A stretch of 64,000 nt of DNA from Planomicrobium sp. CPCC 101110 (GTDB lineage: Bacteria > Bacillota > Bacilli > Bacillales_A > Planococcaceae). Positions within the stretch are counted from its first letter, which is position 1. Every line of letters starts with the position of its first letter. The notes below the pieces were generated by a model, which saw nothing but the letters and a program-made list of their open reading frames with translations, searched no databases and was not told where the DNA came from. Positions 32,606-40,571 of this stretch are shown in pieces. The position numbers and the translations under genes are program-made. The stretch is taken from contig NZ_VOHD01000003.1 in NCBI RefSeq assembly GCF_007859395.1, positions 603,028-667,027 of the forward strand, read 5' to 3'.

Positions 32606-34132
32606 TCAGCCTTCTTCGTTCAACACAACTGAACGGCCTTTCAATTTCAAAAGCAGAGGAACAAGCAGCCATGCAGCAGCCACTATCAAAAGAGCCAACG
32701 AAATCGGGTTTGTGACAAAAGTCGAGAAATCGCCGTTTGAAATAGTGAGTGCACGGCGCATGTTGTTTTCAATCATTGGGCCTAGAACCAGCGCCAAGAC
32801 AAGAGGTGCAACCGGAAAGTCGTTTCTTGTCAGCAGATAGCCGAGCACACCGCAAGCTAGAAGCAGATACAGGTCGAACGTTGTGTATTGCACGGCATAG
32901 ACGCCGAAGAACGAAATAGCGATAATGATGGGCAGTAAATATTTCTTAGGTGTCTGGATGATTTTAGCGAACACTTTGACCAGCGGCATATTCAGCACAA
33001 GCAGCATGAGGTTTCCGACAAACATGCTCGCAATCAGGCCCCAGGCCACTTCTGGATGGTCATCGAACAATAACGGGCCGGGCTGGATATTGTACATGAT
33101 CAAAGCGCCCATAAGAATGGCGGTTGTCCCGGAGCCGGGAATCCCTAAAGTCAGCAGGGGAATCATGGCACCGCCGGAAGCGGCATTGTTGGCAGCTTCC
33201 GGGCCGGCAACACCAGCGATGGCCCCTTTGCCGAATTGTTCCGGTGTTTTACTGAACTTTTTCTCTCCGATATAGGAGAAAAATGAAGCGAGTGTAGCTC
33301 CTGCACCAGGCAGAACACCAATGAAAAATCCAAGAAATGAACCGCGCATGATAGGTGCAGCACTTTCCTTCAAATCTTTCCTTGTCGGGAGGATCCGGCC
33401 GATTTTCGCCATTGTGCCATCTTCATGATCCCGCTCCAAAACAGTTTTGAAAACTTCTCCCAAGGCGAAGAGGCCGACAGCAATCGTCAGGAATTCGAGC
33501 CCGGAATACAGGACAGGGATATCATAAGTGAAACGGGCAATTCCGGAAACGGCATCGATTCCGATTGTGCCGAGCATCAAACCGAACACGGTCATCATCA
33601 AAGCTTTTGTCATCGACTTTCCAGCAAGCCCGCTTACTGCAGCAAGGCCGAGCAGCATAAGGGAGAAGTATTCGGCAGGGCCAAACTGAAGAGCTACATT
33701 TGATAAAGGCTCCGCCAGCAATACAAGGCCGATCAGTGAAATGATCCCTGCCGCAAATGAACCGATGGCGGCTATGGACAAAGCCGATCCGGCGCGTCCC
33801 TGCTTCGCCATCTGGTAACCGTCAAGTGTCGTAACGACAGAAGAAGACTCGCCGGGTGTATTAAGCAGGATGGAGGTTGTTGAGCCGCCATACATGGCAC
33901 CATAATAGACGCCTGCCAATAGGATGATTGAACTTGCCGCTGCCGCTTCTGTCGGCAAGCCGGCCGTCAAGGTCGCCGTAACGGGGATCAGAAGCGCTAC
34001 TCCGCTCATTGGCCCTATTCCGGGCAACACGCCGACTGCAGTCCCGATCAATACTCCGACAAAGGCGAAGAGGATGTTCTGCCATTGAAAAGCGATACTG
34101 AATCCATCCATCAAAAATTGTATAGTATTCAT
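32606..34132 (-). CDS. tctA: tripartite tricarboxylate transporter, large permease TctA
   Basis: The protein has 508 residues and about 12 membrane helices. Hallmarks are GTAVGVLPGIGPMSGVALLIP, YYGAMYGGSTTSILLNTPGESSSVVTTLDGY, GFFIGVLPGAGATLASFFSY, PEAANNAASGGAMIPLLTLGIPGSGTTAILMGAL. It forms the channel of a binding-protein-dependent secondary transporter for citrate or related carboxylates, driven by a cation gradient. Last gene of tctC-tctB-tctA. Confidence 0.94.
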   Translation of the reverse strand: MNTIQFLMDGFSIAFQWQNILFAFVGVLIGTAVGVLPGIGPMSGVALLIPVTATLTAGLPTEAAAASSIILLAGVYYGAMYGGSTTSILLNTPGESSSVVTTLDGYQMAKQGRAGSALSIAAIGSFAAGIISLIGLVLLAEPLSNVALQFGPAEYFSLMLLGLAAVSGLAGKSMTKALMMTVFGLMLGTIGIDAVSGIARFTYDIPVLYSGLEFLTIAVGLFALGEVFKTVLERDHEDGTMAKIGRILPTRKDLKESAAPIMRGSFLGFFIGVLPGAGATLASFFSYIGEKKFSKTPEQFGKGAIAGVAGPEAANNAASGGAMIPLLTLGIPGSGTTAILMGALIMYNIQPGPLLFDDHPEVAWGLIASMFVGNLMLLVLNMPLVKVFAKIIQTPKKYLLPIIIAISFFGVYAVQYTTFDLYLLLACGVLGYLLTRNDFPVAPLVLALVLGPMIENNMRRALTISNGDFSTFVTNPISLALLIVAAAWLLVPLLLKLKGRSVVLNEEG

Positions 34133-34147
34133 GTTGCTCCTCCTCTC

Positions 34148-34600
34148 TTATAGAAATACCGGAAATCCTGGCAGTGAACCGCCGAGGAATTCTGCGAAAA
34201 AGTAATAAACGCCAAAGGAGAACAGTCCTGCGATCACAATGGACTTGATCCATTTTCCGCGCTCCATTGTTTGGAACGCAACGAGAAGAAATGCGAAAGT
34301 CGTAATGACGTACCCCAGCGGCTCCAGCAGTGCAGCATACAAAAGGGCACTGATAAAAATCACGAGGAATTTTTTATATAGTATGAGTTCTCCCTTTTGG
34401 GTGTCGGATTGATAACGGAACGTTTCGTATAGCAGCCGCAGGCTCAATAAAACCAACACTGCGCCAAGGCCGATGGGGAAGATGTCCGGGCCGACCGCTG
34501 AACCGTATGAACTTTGGGAAATCCGCTGGCTCTCGATGATAAACAGAAGGCCAATCAGTAAAAATGCGATTCCAGCAAAGCGATCGAACGTTTTACTCAT
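34148..34600 (-). CDS. tctB: tripartite tricarboxylate transporter, small permease TctB
   Basis: The protein has 150 residues and four membrane helices (IAFLLIGLLFIIESQRI, IFPIGLGAVLVLLSLRLLYE, FLVIFISALLYAALLEPLGYVITTFAFLLVAF, SIVIAGLFSFGVYYFFAEFLGGSLPG). The ending FAEFLGGSLPGFP is typical of TctB. It lies between tctC and tctA; a small hairpin precedes it. Confidence 0.9.
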   Translation of the reverse strand: MSKTFDRFAGIAFLLIGLLFIIESQRISQSSYGSAVGPDIFPIGLGAVLVLLSLRLLYETFRYQSDTQKGELILYKKFLVIFISALLYAALLEPLGYVITTFAFLLVAFQTMERGKWIKSIVIAGLFSFGVYYFFAEFLGGSLPGFPVFL

Positions 34601-34626
34601 TGTCTTTCACTCCTTTTTAAAGTAAG

Positions 34627-34646
34627 AAAGCGGCCGAAGCCGCTTT
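34627..34646 (-). terminator. intercistronic hairpin between tctC and tctB
   Basis: AAAGCGGC-CGAA-GCCGCTTT lies in the gap after tctC. The following T-run is poor, so it more likely protects tctC mRNA or trims readthrough, giving more binding protein than permease. Confidence 0.5.
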
Positions 34647-34650
34647 CGCA

Positions 34651-35661
34651 TTATTTTTGCATATCAAGCGCCGTCAATAATTCTACAATTACCTTTTCCT
34701 GGGTTTGAAGATATTCCTCGAAACCTGCGGCATCTTTGTATTCACTTTGCCAGCCGTTCTGTTCAAGCTCTTGCTTCCATTCTTCGGTTTTAGACATTTC
34801 TTCTAATTTTGTGGACCAGTATTCCTTTGCATTATCGCTCATGTTTTTAGGGCCGAAAATTCCGCGCCAGATGGTGAATTCTGCATCGATTCCTTCTTCC
34901 ATGAATGTCGGCACTTCGCTCAGTTCGCCTTCAAGGCGTTCCGGGGAACTGACAGCAAGCACGCGGACATCTCCGGATTTTACGTATTCCGCAATTGTGG
35001 ATGCGTCGGTTGCAATAACATCAGCATTGTCGCCAAGCAAAGCAGCCACCGCTTCACCGCCGCCGTCATAGGAAACGTATTTTACCGCTTTCGGGTCAAT
35101 GCCGTATTCGAATGCCGGCAAGATGCCCACCAAATGATCCATCGAACCAGGAGCGGAACCGCCTGCCAAAGTCACAGCAGTAGGATCTGCTTTGATGGCT
35201 TCCAGAACATCTGTCAAAGTTTGGAATTTGGAATCTTCCCTGACAACGATAGCGCCATAGTCGCGTGTCAGCTGGGCAAGAGGTGTTGTATCTTTGTAGC
35301 CATATGGGCTGTTGCCTTCCGCTTTATTGTTGTTGATCAAGATCGGAGGAGACTTCACCAGCATCATATAATCGTTTTCCGCTTCTTTAGTAGCGTACTC
35401 TGCCATATAGACGGCTCCGCCGCCGCCAGGTTTGTTCTCTACAGTGATCGGTTCTTCGATCAATTTAGTGGCGTTCATGGTTTTTGCGATGGAACGGGCA
35501 GTCAGATCCCAGCCGCCGCCAGCTCCGGACGGTGCAACGATAGTGATTCCGCGTTCAGGATATTTCGCTTCACTTGCAGTCGTGTTTCCGCCGGAAGAAC
35601 AGGCAGCGAGACTTAGAGCTAAAACACCAGCCATTGAAACTGAAAATATTTTCTTCAACAT
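34651..35661 (-). CDS. tctC: tripartite tricarboxylate transporter, substrate-binding lipoprotein TctC
   Basis: The protein has 336 residues. Signal peptide with lipobox LAAC (Cys21). The Bug/TctC fold is seen in ITIVAPSGAGGGWDLTARSIA, ITVENKPGGGGAVYMAEYA, LAGGSAPGSMDHLVG and YDGGGEAVAALLGDNADVIATDAST. It captures a carboxylate for TctAB. The start at 35661 has GGGGG 9-10 nt upstream; ATG 35670 abuts that site. A leader hairpin with a cre-like sequence lies only about 23 nt further upstream. Confidence 0.92.
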   Translation of the reverse strand: MLKKIFSVSMAGVLALSLAACSSGGNTTASEAKYPERGITIVAPSGAGGGWDLTARSIAKTMNATKLIEEPITVENKPGGGGAVYMAEYATKEAENDYMMLVKSPPILINNNKAEGNSPYGYKDTTPLAQLTRDYGAIVVREDSKFQTLTDVLEAIKADPTAVTLAGGSAPGSMDHLVGILPAFEYGIDPKAVKYVSYDGGGEAVAALLGDNADVIATDASTIAEYVKSGDVRVLAVSSPERLEGELSEVPTFMEEGIDAEFTIWRGIFGPKNMSDNAKEYWSTKLEEMSKTEEWKQELEQNGWQSEYKDAAGFEEYLQTQEKVIVELLTALDMQK

Positions 35662-35684
35662 ATAATTCATCCCCCTTTATGATA

Positions 35685-35716
35685 ATAAAAAAGACAGCGC
35701 TTTCATTTGCTGTCTT
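35685..35716 (-). terminator. leader terminator/attenuator upstream of tctC
   Basis: On the minus strand AAGACAGC pairs with GCTGTCTT around a 10-nt loop and is followed by T6. Only 23 nt, containing the ribosome site, separate it from tctC. No promoter fits there, so tctC transcription must pass this terminator. Confidence 0.7.
35692..35706 (-). promoter_or_regulatory. candidate CcpA (cre) site in the tctC leader
   Basis: On the minus strand ATGAAAGCGCTGTCT fits the cre consensus WTGNAANCGNWWNCW with one mismatch. It overlaps the leader hairpin. Roadblock repression of carboxylate uptake by CcpA when sugar is available is the natural reading. Confidence 0.5.
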
Positions 35717-35799
35717 TAACTTATCAGAACTTTTATGAAATTCAATGTTTATGGGCATAAGAGAAATATTGTCCAAATTATTAATATTGTTCATAAAGT

Positions 35800-36477
35800 T
35801 CACGGGCGGGGAAAATACCGCCTCTCGGGCCTGCCGATCGTTCCATAGAGCAGTTCGGCAGCAGCCGACTGTTCGGAAACCAGGTGCTCAAGATAACGCC
35901 GGGCAGTCGAACGGCTCATTCCGCAGGCGGATCCCATTTCTTCTGCTGTCATGCCTGTGCTGGAAGCTGCCAGTTTTTCTTTGATTCTGGCCATCGTACT
36001 CGGATCGATTCCTTTCGGTGTCAACGGTTGTTCGCTAGGAGCGGAATGGCTTTTGTTCCAAAGCAGCTTGATGGATTCTTCGTCCAACGAGCCCTGCTTT
36101 TCCAGTGAACTCCTTTTTTGATGATAGGTAAGGAGGCTTTCTTTAAAGCGGTCGAAAGTCAAAGGTTTTAGGATATAATCAAAAACCCCTCCTCTGAAGG
36201 CTTTCTTGACAATATCGGTTTCAGAAGCTGCAGTGATAAAGATGATATCCGATTCCGGGCTTTCATCCTGGATAAAAGCCATCAGTTCAGTGCCCCTCAT
36301 ATCCGGAAGATATACATCTAGCAAAATCAACTGCGGCTTTAACGTTTGGATCCAGTCTTTTGCCTCGGATCCCGTGTTGGCCGAACCGACTACTTGGAAC
36401 CCTTCGATTTTTTCGATAAAGCGCTTATGTATATCGGCAATTCTTTTATCATCTTCGATTATTAAAACTTCAATCAT
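35800..36477 (-). CDS. CitB/DcuR-type response regulator
   Basis: The protein has 225 residues. The receiver has LIIEDDKRIADIH, phospho-Asp in LILLDVYLPDMRG, FITAASE and Lys in YILKPLTFDRF. The C-terminal HTH (~165-220: GMTAEEMGSACGMSRSTARRYLEHL) is of the CitT/DpiA type. With the kinase just upstream it should activate tctCBA, which follows on the same strand. Start 36477 follows GGAGG by 8 nt. Confidence 0.9.
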   Translation of the reverse strand: MIEVLIIEDDKRIADIHKRFIEKIEGFQVVGSANTGSEAKDWIQTLKPQLILLDVYLPDMRGTELMAFIQDESPESDIIFITAASETDIVKKAFRGGVFDYILKPLTFDRFKESLLTYHQKRSSLEKQGSLDEESIKLLWNKSHSAPSEQPLTPKGIDPSTMARIKEKLAASSTGMTAEEMGSACGMSRSTARRYLEHLVSEQSAAAELLYGTIGRPERRYFPRP

Positions 36478-36478
36478 T

Positions 36479-38077
36479 TCAATTTCCTCCAATTTTTATG
36501 GAAATAATCATTAACGCTCCGCCCAAATCCCCTGATTCCATGGCAATATCCCCGTTCAGATCACAAACATTCTCATATACTTTGACCAGTCCATATCCCC
36601 GGTCTTCGCCATTTTTTGTGGATATGCGCTTTTTAAAAAGATCCGTAAGAATGCTGGGATCCAGTCCTTCTCCTGAGTCTTCCACTTCTATTAAGATCTC
36701 TGATCCATTATTGGAAAGAAACAGCCGGACGATCCGCTGTTCTTCCGGAAGGTGTTCGACCGCTTCAAACGAATTTGTCACGAGGTTTCCAAGGATGGAA
36801 ATGAACAAGCTTTTTTCAAACTGTGGAGGAAGCTCTTTCAAAAAACTTTCCTCATCCAGCAGAAACTTCACCTTCAATTCGCGGGCGCGGTTGAAAAGGC
36901 CGATCAAAATGCCTCCAAGAAGCGGATCCTGTACATGTTTTAAAACAAAATGCACGAGTGATTGCTGTTCTTCTGTCTCATTATGGATCAACTCCATGGC
37001 TTCTTCGAGAGAATTGAGCTGGATCAAGCCGGAAATGGTATAGAGCAGATTGTTGTGTTCATGGGTTTGGGCACGCAATGCATCGGCATATTGGCGCACT
37101 TGGGTTATTTCGTTCCGCATCCCTTCGATATCAGACTGCAGGCGGAAACTGGAAACGGCTCCTATGATGTCATTTCCATGGCGGATCGGTATGCGGTTGA
37201 CAATCGTCTTGTTTCCGTGAATGGTCATGGGCCGGTCCAGCTGGGATTCCCCTGTATTCAGGACATGGGGCAATTGTGTATTCGGAAGGACCTCTTCAAT
37301 CAGTTTGCCAATCAGCTGGTTCTCTTTAGGCACGGACAAAACTTCATAAGCGGAGTTGTTCGCCATGGTGATTTCGCCGTTTTTATTTACCATGATGATG
37401 CCTTCGCGGACAGATTCTATCAGCGCATTGCGCTCTCTATAGAGGCTGGCAATCTCTTCCGGTTCCAAACCGAAGAGCGTCTTTTTGATGTTGCGGGCAA
37501 GGACCATTGAACCGATGGCACCCGAAGCAATGGCGATAAGGACAATGCCGATGATTGAATCGGCATATTCAAGGAAAGTGGATGTCATGCTGGTTTTTAA
37601 AAATCCGACTGAAATAACGCCGATGATGTTGCCGGCCTCATCAAATATGGGCGCTTTTCCTCGAAGGGAAGGGCCCAGTGAGCCGGTGGCTTCAGAAACA
37701 TAGGCTTCACCATGCAGGAGGGCCCGCTCATTATCATCCCCGATCATCTTTTTCCCTATCCGATCTTCTAAAGGATGTGCGAAGCGAATTCCCTCCTGAT
37801 TGCCGATTACCACATATTCGGCATCGGTTTGGGCCCGGATGTTCTCGGCAATCGGCTGAAGAGCGGCTGAAGGGTCAGGCAGTTTGAATGCCATTATGAC
37901 ATCTTGGCGCTCGGCAGTCGTTTCCGCAATGTCCAGTGCGCGTTCACCAGCCTCTTTTTCGATTGCATCCGATATGGTCAGATAAAACGAAATACCTGCA
38001 AGCACCATGACAGTGGAGATGAAAAGCGCTCCATATAAAAAGATTCTTCGTTGCAAAGGCATTTCGGATTCACTCAT
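36479..38077 (-). CDS. CitA/DcuS-type sensor histidine kinase
   Basis: The protein has 532 residues. First helix RIFLYGALFISTVMVLAGISFYL; periplasmic-type PAS-like sensor ~45-175 (TDAEYVVIGNQEGIRFAHPLEDRIGKKMIGDD, with SLRGKAPIFDEAGNIIGVISVG); second helix IIGIVLIAIASGAIGSMVLA. A cytoplasmic PAS (~220-320), then phospho-His in RAQTHEHNNLLYTISGLIQL, then ATPase (NLVTNSFEAVEHL, RGYGLVKVYENV). The family senses citrate or C4-dicarboxylates directly. Its stop is one base from the regulator ATG. Start is uncertain: ATG 38077 or 38062, neither with a good ribosome site. Confidence 0.88.
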   Translation of the reverse strand: MSESEMPLQRRIFLYGALFISTVMVLAGISFYLTISDAIEKEAGERALDIAETTAERQDVIMAFKLPDPSAALQPIAENIRAQTDAEYVVIGNQEGIRFAHPLEDRIGKKMIGDDNERALLHGEAYVSEATGSLGPSLRGKAPIFDEAGNIIGVISVGFLKTSMTSTFLEYADSIIGIVLIAIASGAIGSMVLARNIKKTLFGLEPEEIASLYRERNALIESVREGIIMVNKNGEITMANNSAYEVLSVPKENQLIGKLIEEVLPNTQLPHVLNTGESQLDRPMTIHGNKTIVNRIPIRHGNDIIGAVSSFRLQSDIEGMRNEITQVRQYADALRAQTHEHNNLLYTISGLIQLNSLEEAMELIHNETEEQQSLVHFVLKHVQDPLLGGILIGLFNRARELKVKFLLDEESFLKELPPQFEKSLFISILGNLVTNSFEAVEHLPEEQRIVRLFLSNNGSEILIEVEDSGEGLDPSILTDLFKKRISTKNGEDRGYGLVKVYENVCDLNGDIAMESGDLGGALMIISIKIGGN

Positions 38078-38167
38078 TTCTATTTTTATATAGCATCCAA
38101 TCAACTTAACAAGAAGTTTAAAGTAAGAGAGGAGGGAACACAATTGCCATTTTTATCAGCAGATAAG

Positions 38168-38203
38168 AAACCCCCGCAAAAAGTTACTTTTGCGGGGGTT
38201 TTT
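38168..38203. terminator. bidirectional terminator between kinase and zinc-ribbon genes
   Basis: AAACCCCCGCAAAA, a 6-nt loop, TTTTGCGGGGGTTTTT. It ends the merR transcript on the minus strand; the stop codon of the zinc-ribbon ORF lies in its loop. Confidence 0.85.
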
Positions 38204-38324
38204 CTTGAGATTCTGCACACTCGTTGCAAAGCAGTTTGCCATTGTTATAAACGCCTTCCAAAAAGCCATCTCTGCAATAGACATCTTTGCCGCAGTTAGT
38301 GCACGGTCCAATCAGCTCACGCAT
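38184..38324 (-). CDS. 46-aa zinc-ribbon microprotein overlapping merR
   Basis: The ATG lies inside the last codons of the MerR gene (ATGCGTGA, 8-bp overlap) and the frame runs 46 codons to a stop in the terminator loop. The product begins MRELIGPCTNCGKDVYCRDG and continues FLEGVYNNGKLLCNECAESQ. C8-x2-C11, C17 and C33-x2-C36 form a credible zinc knuckle pair. A four-cysteine pattern is very unlikely by chance in so short a frame, and the gene is coupled to merR. Similar tiny zinc-ribbon proteins occur widely in Bacilli without known function. Confidence 0.7.
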   Translation of the reverse strand: MRELIGPCTNCGKDVYCRDGFLEGVYNNGKLLCNECAESQEKPPQK

Positions 38325-39324
38325 TTTCGATGCCATCCGCGTAAATGTACATGGCATTTTTCAGGTACTTGGACAAACCGGCACCGTGCTGGTCGATATT
38401 ATGGGAAAAGCGGCTGTCTGCGGCATACAAGTCGCCAAGGCCGCGGAACATTTTCGGATTGCAATTATAGAAGCGGTCCAACAATATGTAGTAAGCTCCC
38501 ATTTCCTTCTGGACTGCCGGTGATTCCGGCGGCAAATGCATCAACGATGCTACTGTGGTATAAATGCGGTTGCCCTCCCGATTGATTTCTTCTAAATCTT
38601 CCTTTTCTTTTCCGGAAGCCGGTTCTTCAGCAGGGACTTCGTCTTCTGAAAAGGCAAGCTCAGCTTCCGGCACCAGTTCTTCTTCAAGCGCAGTTTCTTC
38701 AACAGCCTCGGTTTTTTCAATTGATGTGGAATGTTCGGGCAGGCGGATCGTTTCATCAGCTGCTGACTTTTCCTCAGAAGCGGTTTCTTCCGAATACACG
38801 GTTTCTTCGCTTAAAACAATTTCTTCAATCGCAATCGGCTCTTCTGCAAAAGCAGCTTCACCTGCAGCGTCTGGAACTCCAGCAGCAACGGCAGTTTTAG
38901 GAGCTTCCTGCTTTACTGCTGCTTTATACTGGTCGATGCTTTCAATTCCTTTGCCATCGGCAAAGGCGCTGAAACGCTGTTCATTCGTCAAAGTTTCTTC
39001 CCCTTGAAACTCACGCAGCGTTATTTCAGCGTTTTGGATCAGCTTCTCCAGGCGTTCTTGTTTCTGGCGTAAAAATGCCGCATGGTGGTCAAGCGCGGAT
39101 TCCGGATCAAATCCTTCAGCGACAATTTCTTGAATCTTTTTCAACGAAAAACCGATTTCTTTAAAGAAAAGAATATGCTGAAGCAGTTTCAAATCTTCAT
39201 CATTATAATAACGGTACCGGTTAGAGCCGATATTCGATGGCTTCATAAGGCCGATGCTGTCATAATGGTGAAGGGTTCTGACACTGACTCCTGCAATTTT
39301 TGCCACTTCTTGTACTTTGTACAT
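38317..39324 (-). CDS. MerR-family regulator with acidic linker and TipAS-like domain (Mta-like)
   Basis: The protein has 335 residues. The MerR HTH (1-~70: YKVQEVAKIAGVSVRTLHHYDSIGLMKPS, RYYNDEDLKLLQHILFFKEIGFSLKKI) and dimerisation helix (80-110) are standard. Residues ~248-335 resemble the end of a TipAS drug-binding domain (MGAYYILLDRFYNCNPKMFRGLGDLYAADSRFSHNID). Between them, residues ~156-247 are a Glu/Ala/Ser-rich low-complexity stretch, making the protein about 80 longer than Mta (257). Mta/TipA activate multidrug-resistance genes from promoters with long spacers. Its own promoter has exactly that form (39344-39374). AGGTGAT precedes the ATG. Confidence 0.85.
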   Translation of the reverse strand: MYKVQEVAKIAGVSVRTLHHYDSIGLMKPSNIGSNRYRYYNDEDLKLLQHILFFKEIGFSLKKIQEIVAEGFDPESALDHHAAFLRQKQERLEKLIQNAEITLREFQGEETLTNEQRFSAFADGKGIESIDQYKAAVKQEAPKTAVAAGVPDAAGEAAFAEEPIAIEEIVLSEETVYSEETASEEKSAADETIRLPEHSTSIEKTEAVEETALEEELVPEAELAFSEDEVPAEEPASGKEKEDLEEINREGNRIYTTVASLMHLPPESPAVQKEMGAYYILLDRFYNCNPKMFRGLGDLYAADSRFSHNIDQHGAGLSKYLKNAMYIYADGIENA

Positions 39325-39343
39325 GATTGATCACCTCAAGACT

Positions 39344-39374
39344 AGTTTAAACTATAACGCTCCGTTACTGTCAA
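39344..39374 (-). promoter_or_regulatory. MerR-type promoter with 19-bp spacer and operator dyad
   Basis: On the minus strand: TTGACA (39374-39369), a 19-bp spacer, then TAAACT (39349-39344). The spacer contains the perfect dyad TAACG-GAG-CGTTA (39355-39367). This is the classic architecture activated by MerR proteins through DNA twisting, so the regulator at 39324 is almost surely autoregulated. Confidence 0.75.
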
Positions 39375-39492
39375 TCTGTTTCAATAAAAAGAGTTCAATT
39401 GATTCCTTATACATAGAACAAGAAAGACTTTTGCCCCGAAAGCAGCTGTGTCCATCAAAAAAACAGCGATTGGGCTCTTCCATTGAAACAGC

Positions 39493-39526
39493 AAAAGGAT
39501 GGCCGGGAATCCGGCCACCCTTTTTT
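39493..39526. terminator. hairpin after lipid-kinase-like gene
   Basis: AAAAGG-A-TGGCCGG, a 4-nt loop, CCGGCCA-C-CCTTTTTT. It terminates the lipid-kinase gene and isolates the merR control region. Confidence 0.75.
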
Positions 39527-40449
39527 CAAGCAGAGATTTCTGCAACAGTATCTTCTGATTTCGGAACTAGCATTTTCAGTCTTTTCGGTTCCACTTCAAT
39601 TTCCAGCGGAGTCTTCATATAGATTTCCCCATCGGTATCGACATCCATTTCTTGTTCGGTCCGGATGGCAATCCGGCGCCCTTGATAATGGGTTACATGC
39701 TCCAGTTCATCGGTTAGTATTTCCGGCTGCGAAAGAGAAAGCCATTCGCGAACGGCTGCGATGGAAGAAGACTGGATGACAAACACATCGAGCAGCCCGT
39801 CAGCGGGATCAATCAGCGGCAACGGAACCGTATGGGTGCCGATCGATTTGCCATTCATCACTAAAATAACTACGCCTTCTTCAGGATGGACGATTCCATC
39901 CACATCGATAGTGGCAGAAAAAGTTTCGGCTTGCCTGAGTGAACGGAGGCCGCTCATGAAATAGCTTAATTTGCCATAGCGTTCTTTCAGTTCGGGATCG
40001 ATATTGGTCGATGCCTCGGTAATGACACCGACCCCGGCAAAATTGAGGAAGGAATTTCCGTTGATCCGGGCTGTATCAATTTCTTTAATATCTCCGCCGA
40101 CGAGGGAGGCGGCAGCTTCATCCAAAGAAAGAGGAATGCCGAGTGTCCGGGCAAAGTCGTTGCATGTCCCTCCAGGCAAAATTCCAAGAAGCGGAGGATT
40201 TTCCAGTGTGGTCAATGTTTGGACCGCTAAATGGATCGTGCCATCACCGCCGACCACGAACAGTGCATCCGCAGATTCTGCCGCTCTTTTGCAGGCTTCG
40301 GTAAATTCTTCGGGAGAATTCGTTTGGACCAGTTCCAGTGCTTGGGATTCTGCTGCCAGCGCAGGGGTGGTGAGGGCAATCATCTCTTCGCTCATGGACT
40401 GGCCAGCCTGAGCGTTATACAATAAAACAGTATGGTTGAATCTTGGCAC
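39526..40449 (-). CDS. diacylglycerol/lipid kinase family protein (YegS/DagK type)
   Basis: The protein has 307 residues. The catalytic-domain signatures are ADALFVVGGDGTIHLAVQTL (G-G-D-G-T) and LLGILPGGTCNDFARTLGIP (P-x-G-T-x-N-D-F-A-R), then FAGVGVITEAS and the C-terminal DPADGLLDVFVI and VDTDGE. It phosphorylates diacylglycerol or another lipid at the membrane. Translation starts at GTG 40449, with AGGAGG 8 nt upstream. It stands alone, divergent from the AlaX gene. Confidence 0.9.
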   Translation of the reverse strand: MPRFNHTVLLYNAQAGQSMSEEMIALTTPALAAESQALELVQTNSPEEFTEACKRAAESADALFVVGGDGTIHLAVQTLTTLENPPLLGILPGGTCNDFARTLGIPLSLDEAAASLVGGDIKEIDTARINGNSFLNFAGVGVITEASTNIDPELKERYGKLSYFMSGLRSLRQAETFSATIDVDGIVHPEEGVVILVMNGKSIGTHTVPLPLIDPADGLLDVFVIQSSSIAAVREWLSLSQPEILTDELEHVTHYQGRRIAIRTEQEMDVDTDGEIYMKTPLEIEVEPKRLKMLVPKSEDTVAEISA

Positions 40450-40571
40450 ACCACTAACCTCCTTTAAACCTTCTATTAGTTATCATTTTCCACTTGGGTA
40501 TTTTTTATAAACACAGGATTTAGAGGAGCCGTAAAGACAAGCGATTATTATCCGGAATGAGGGGATTTTAC

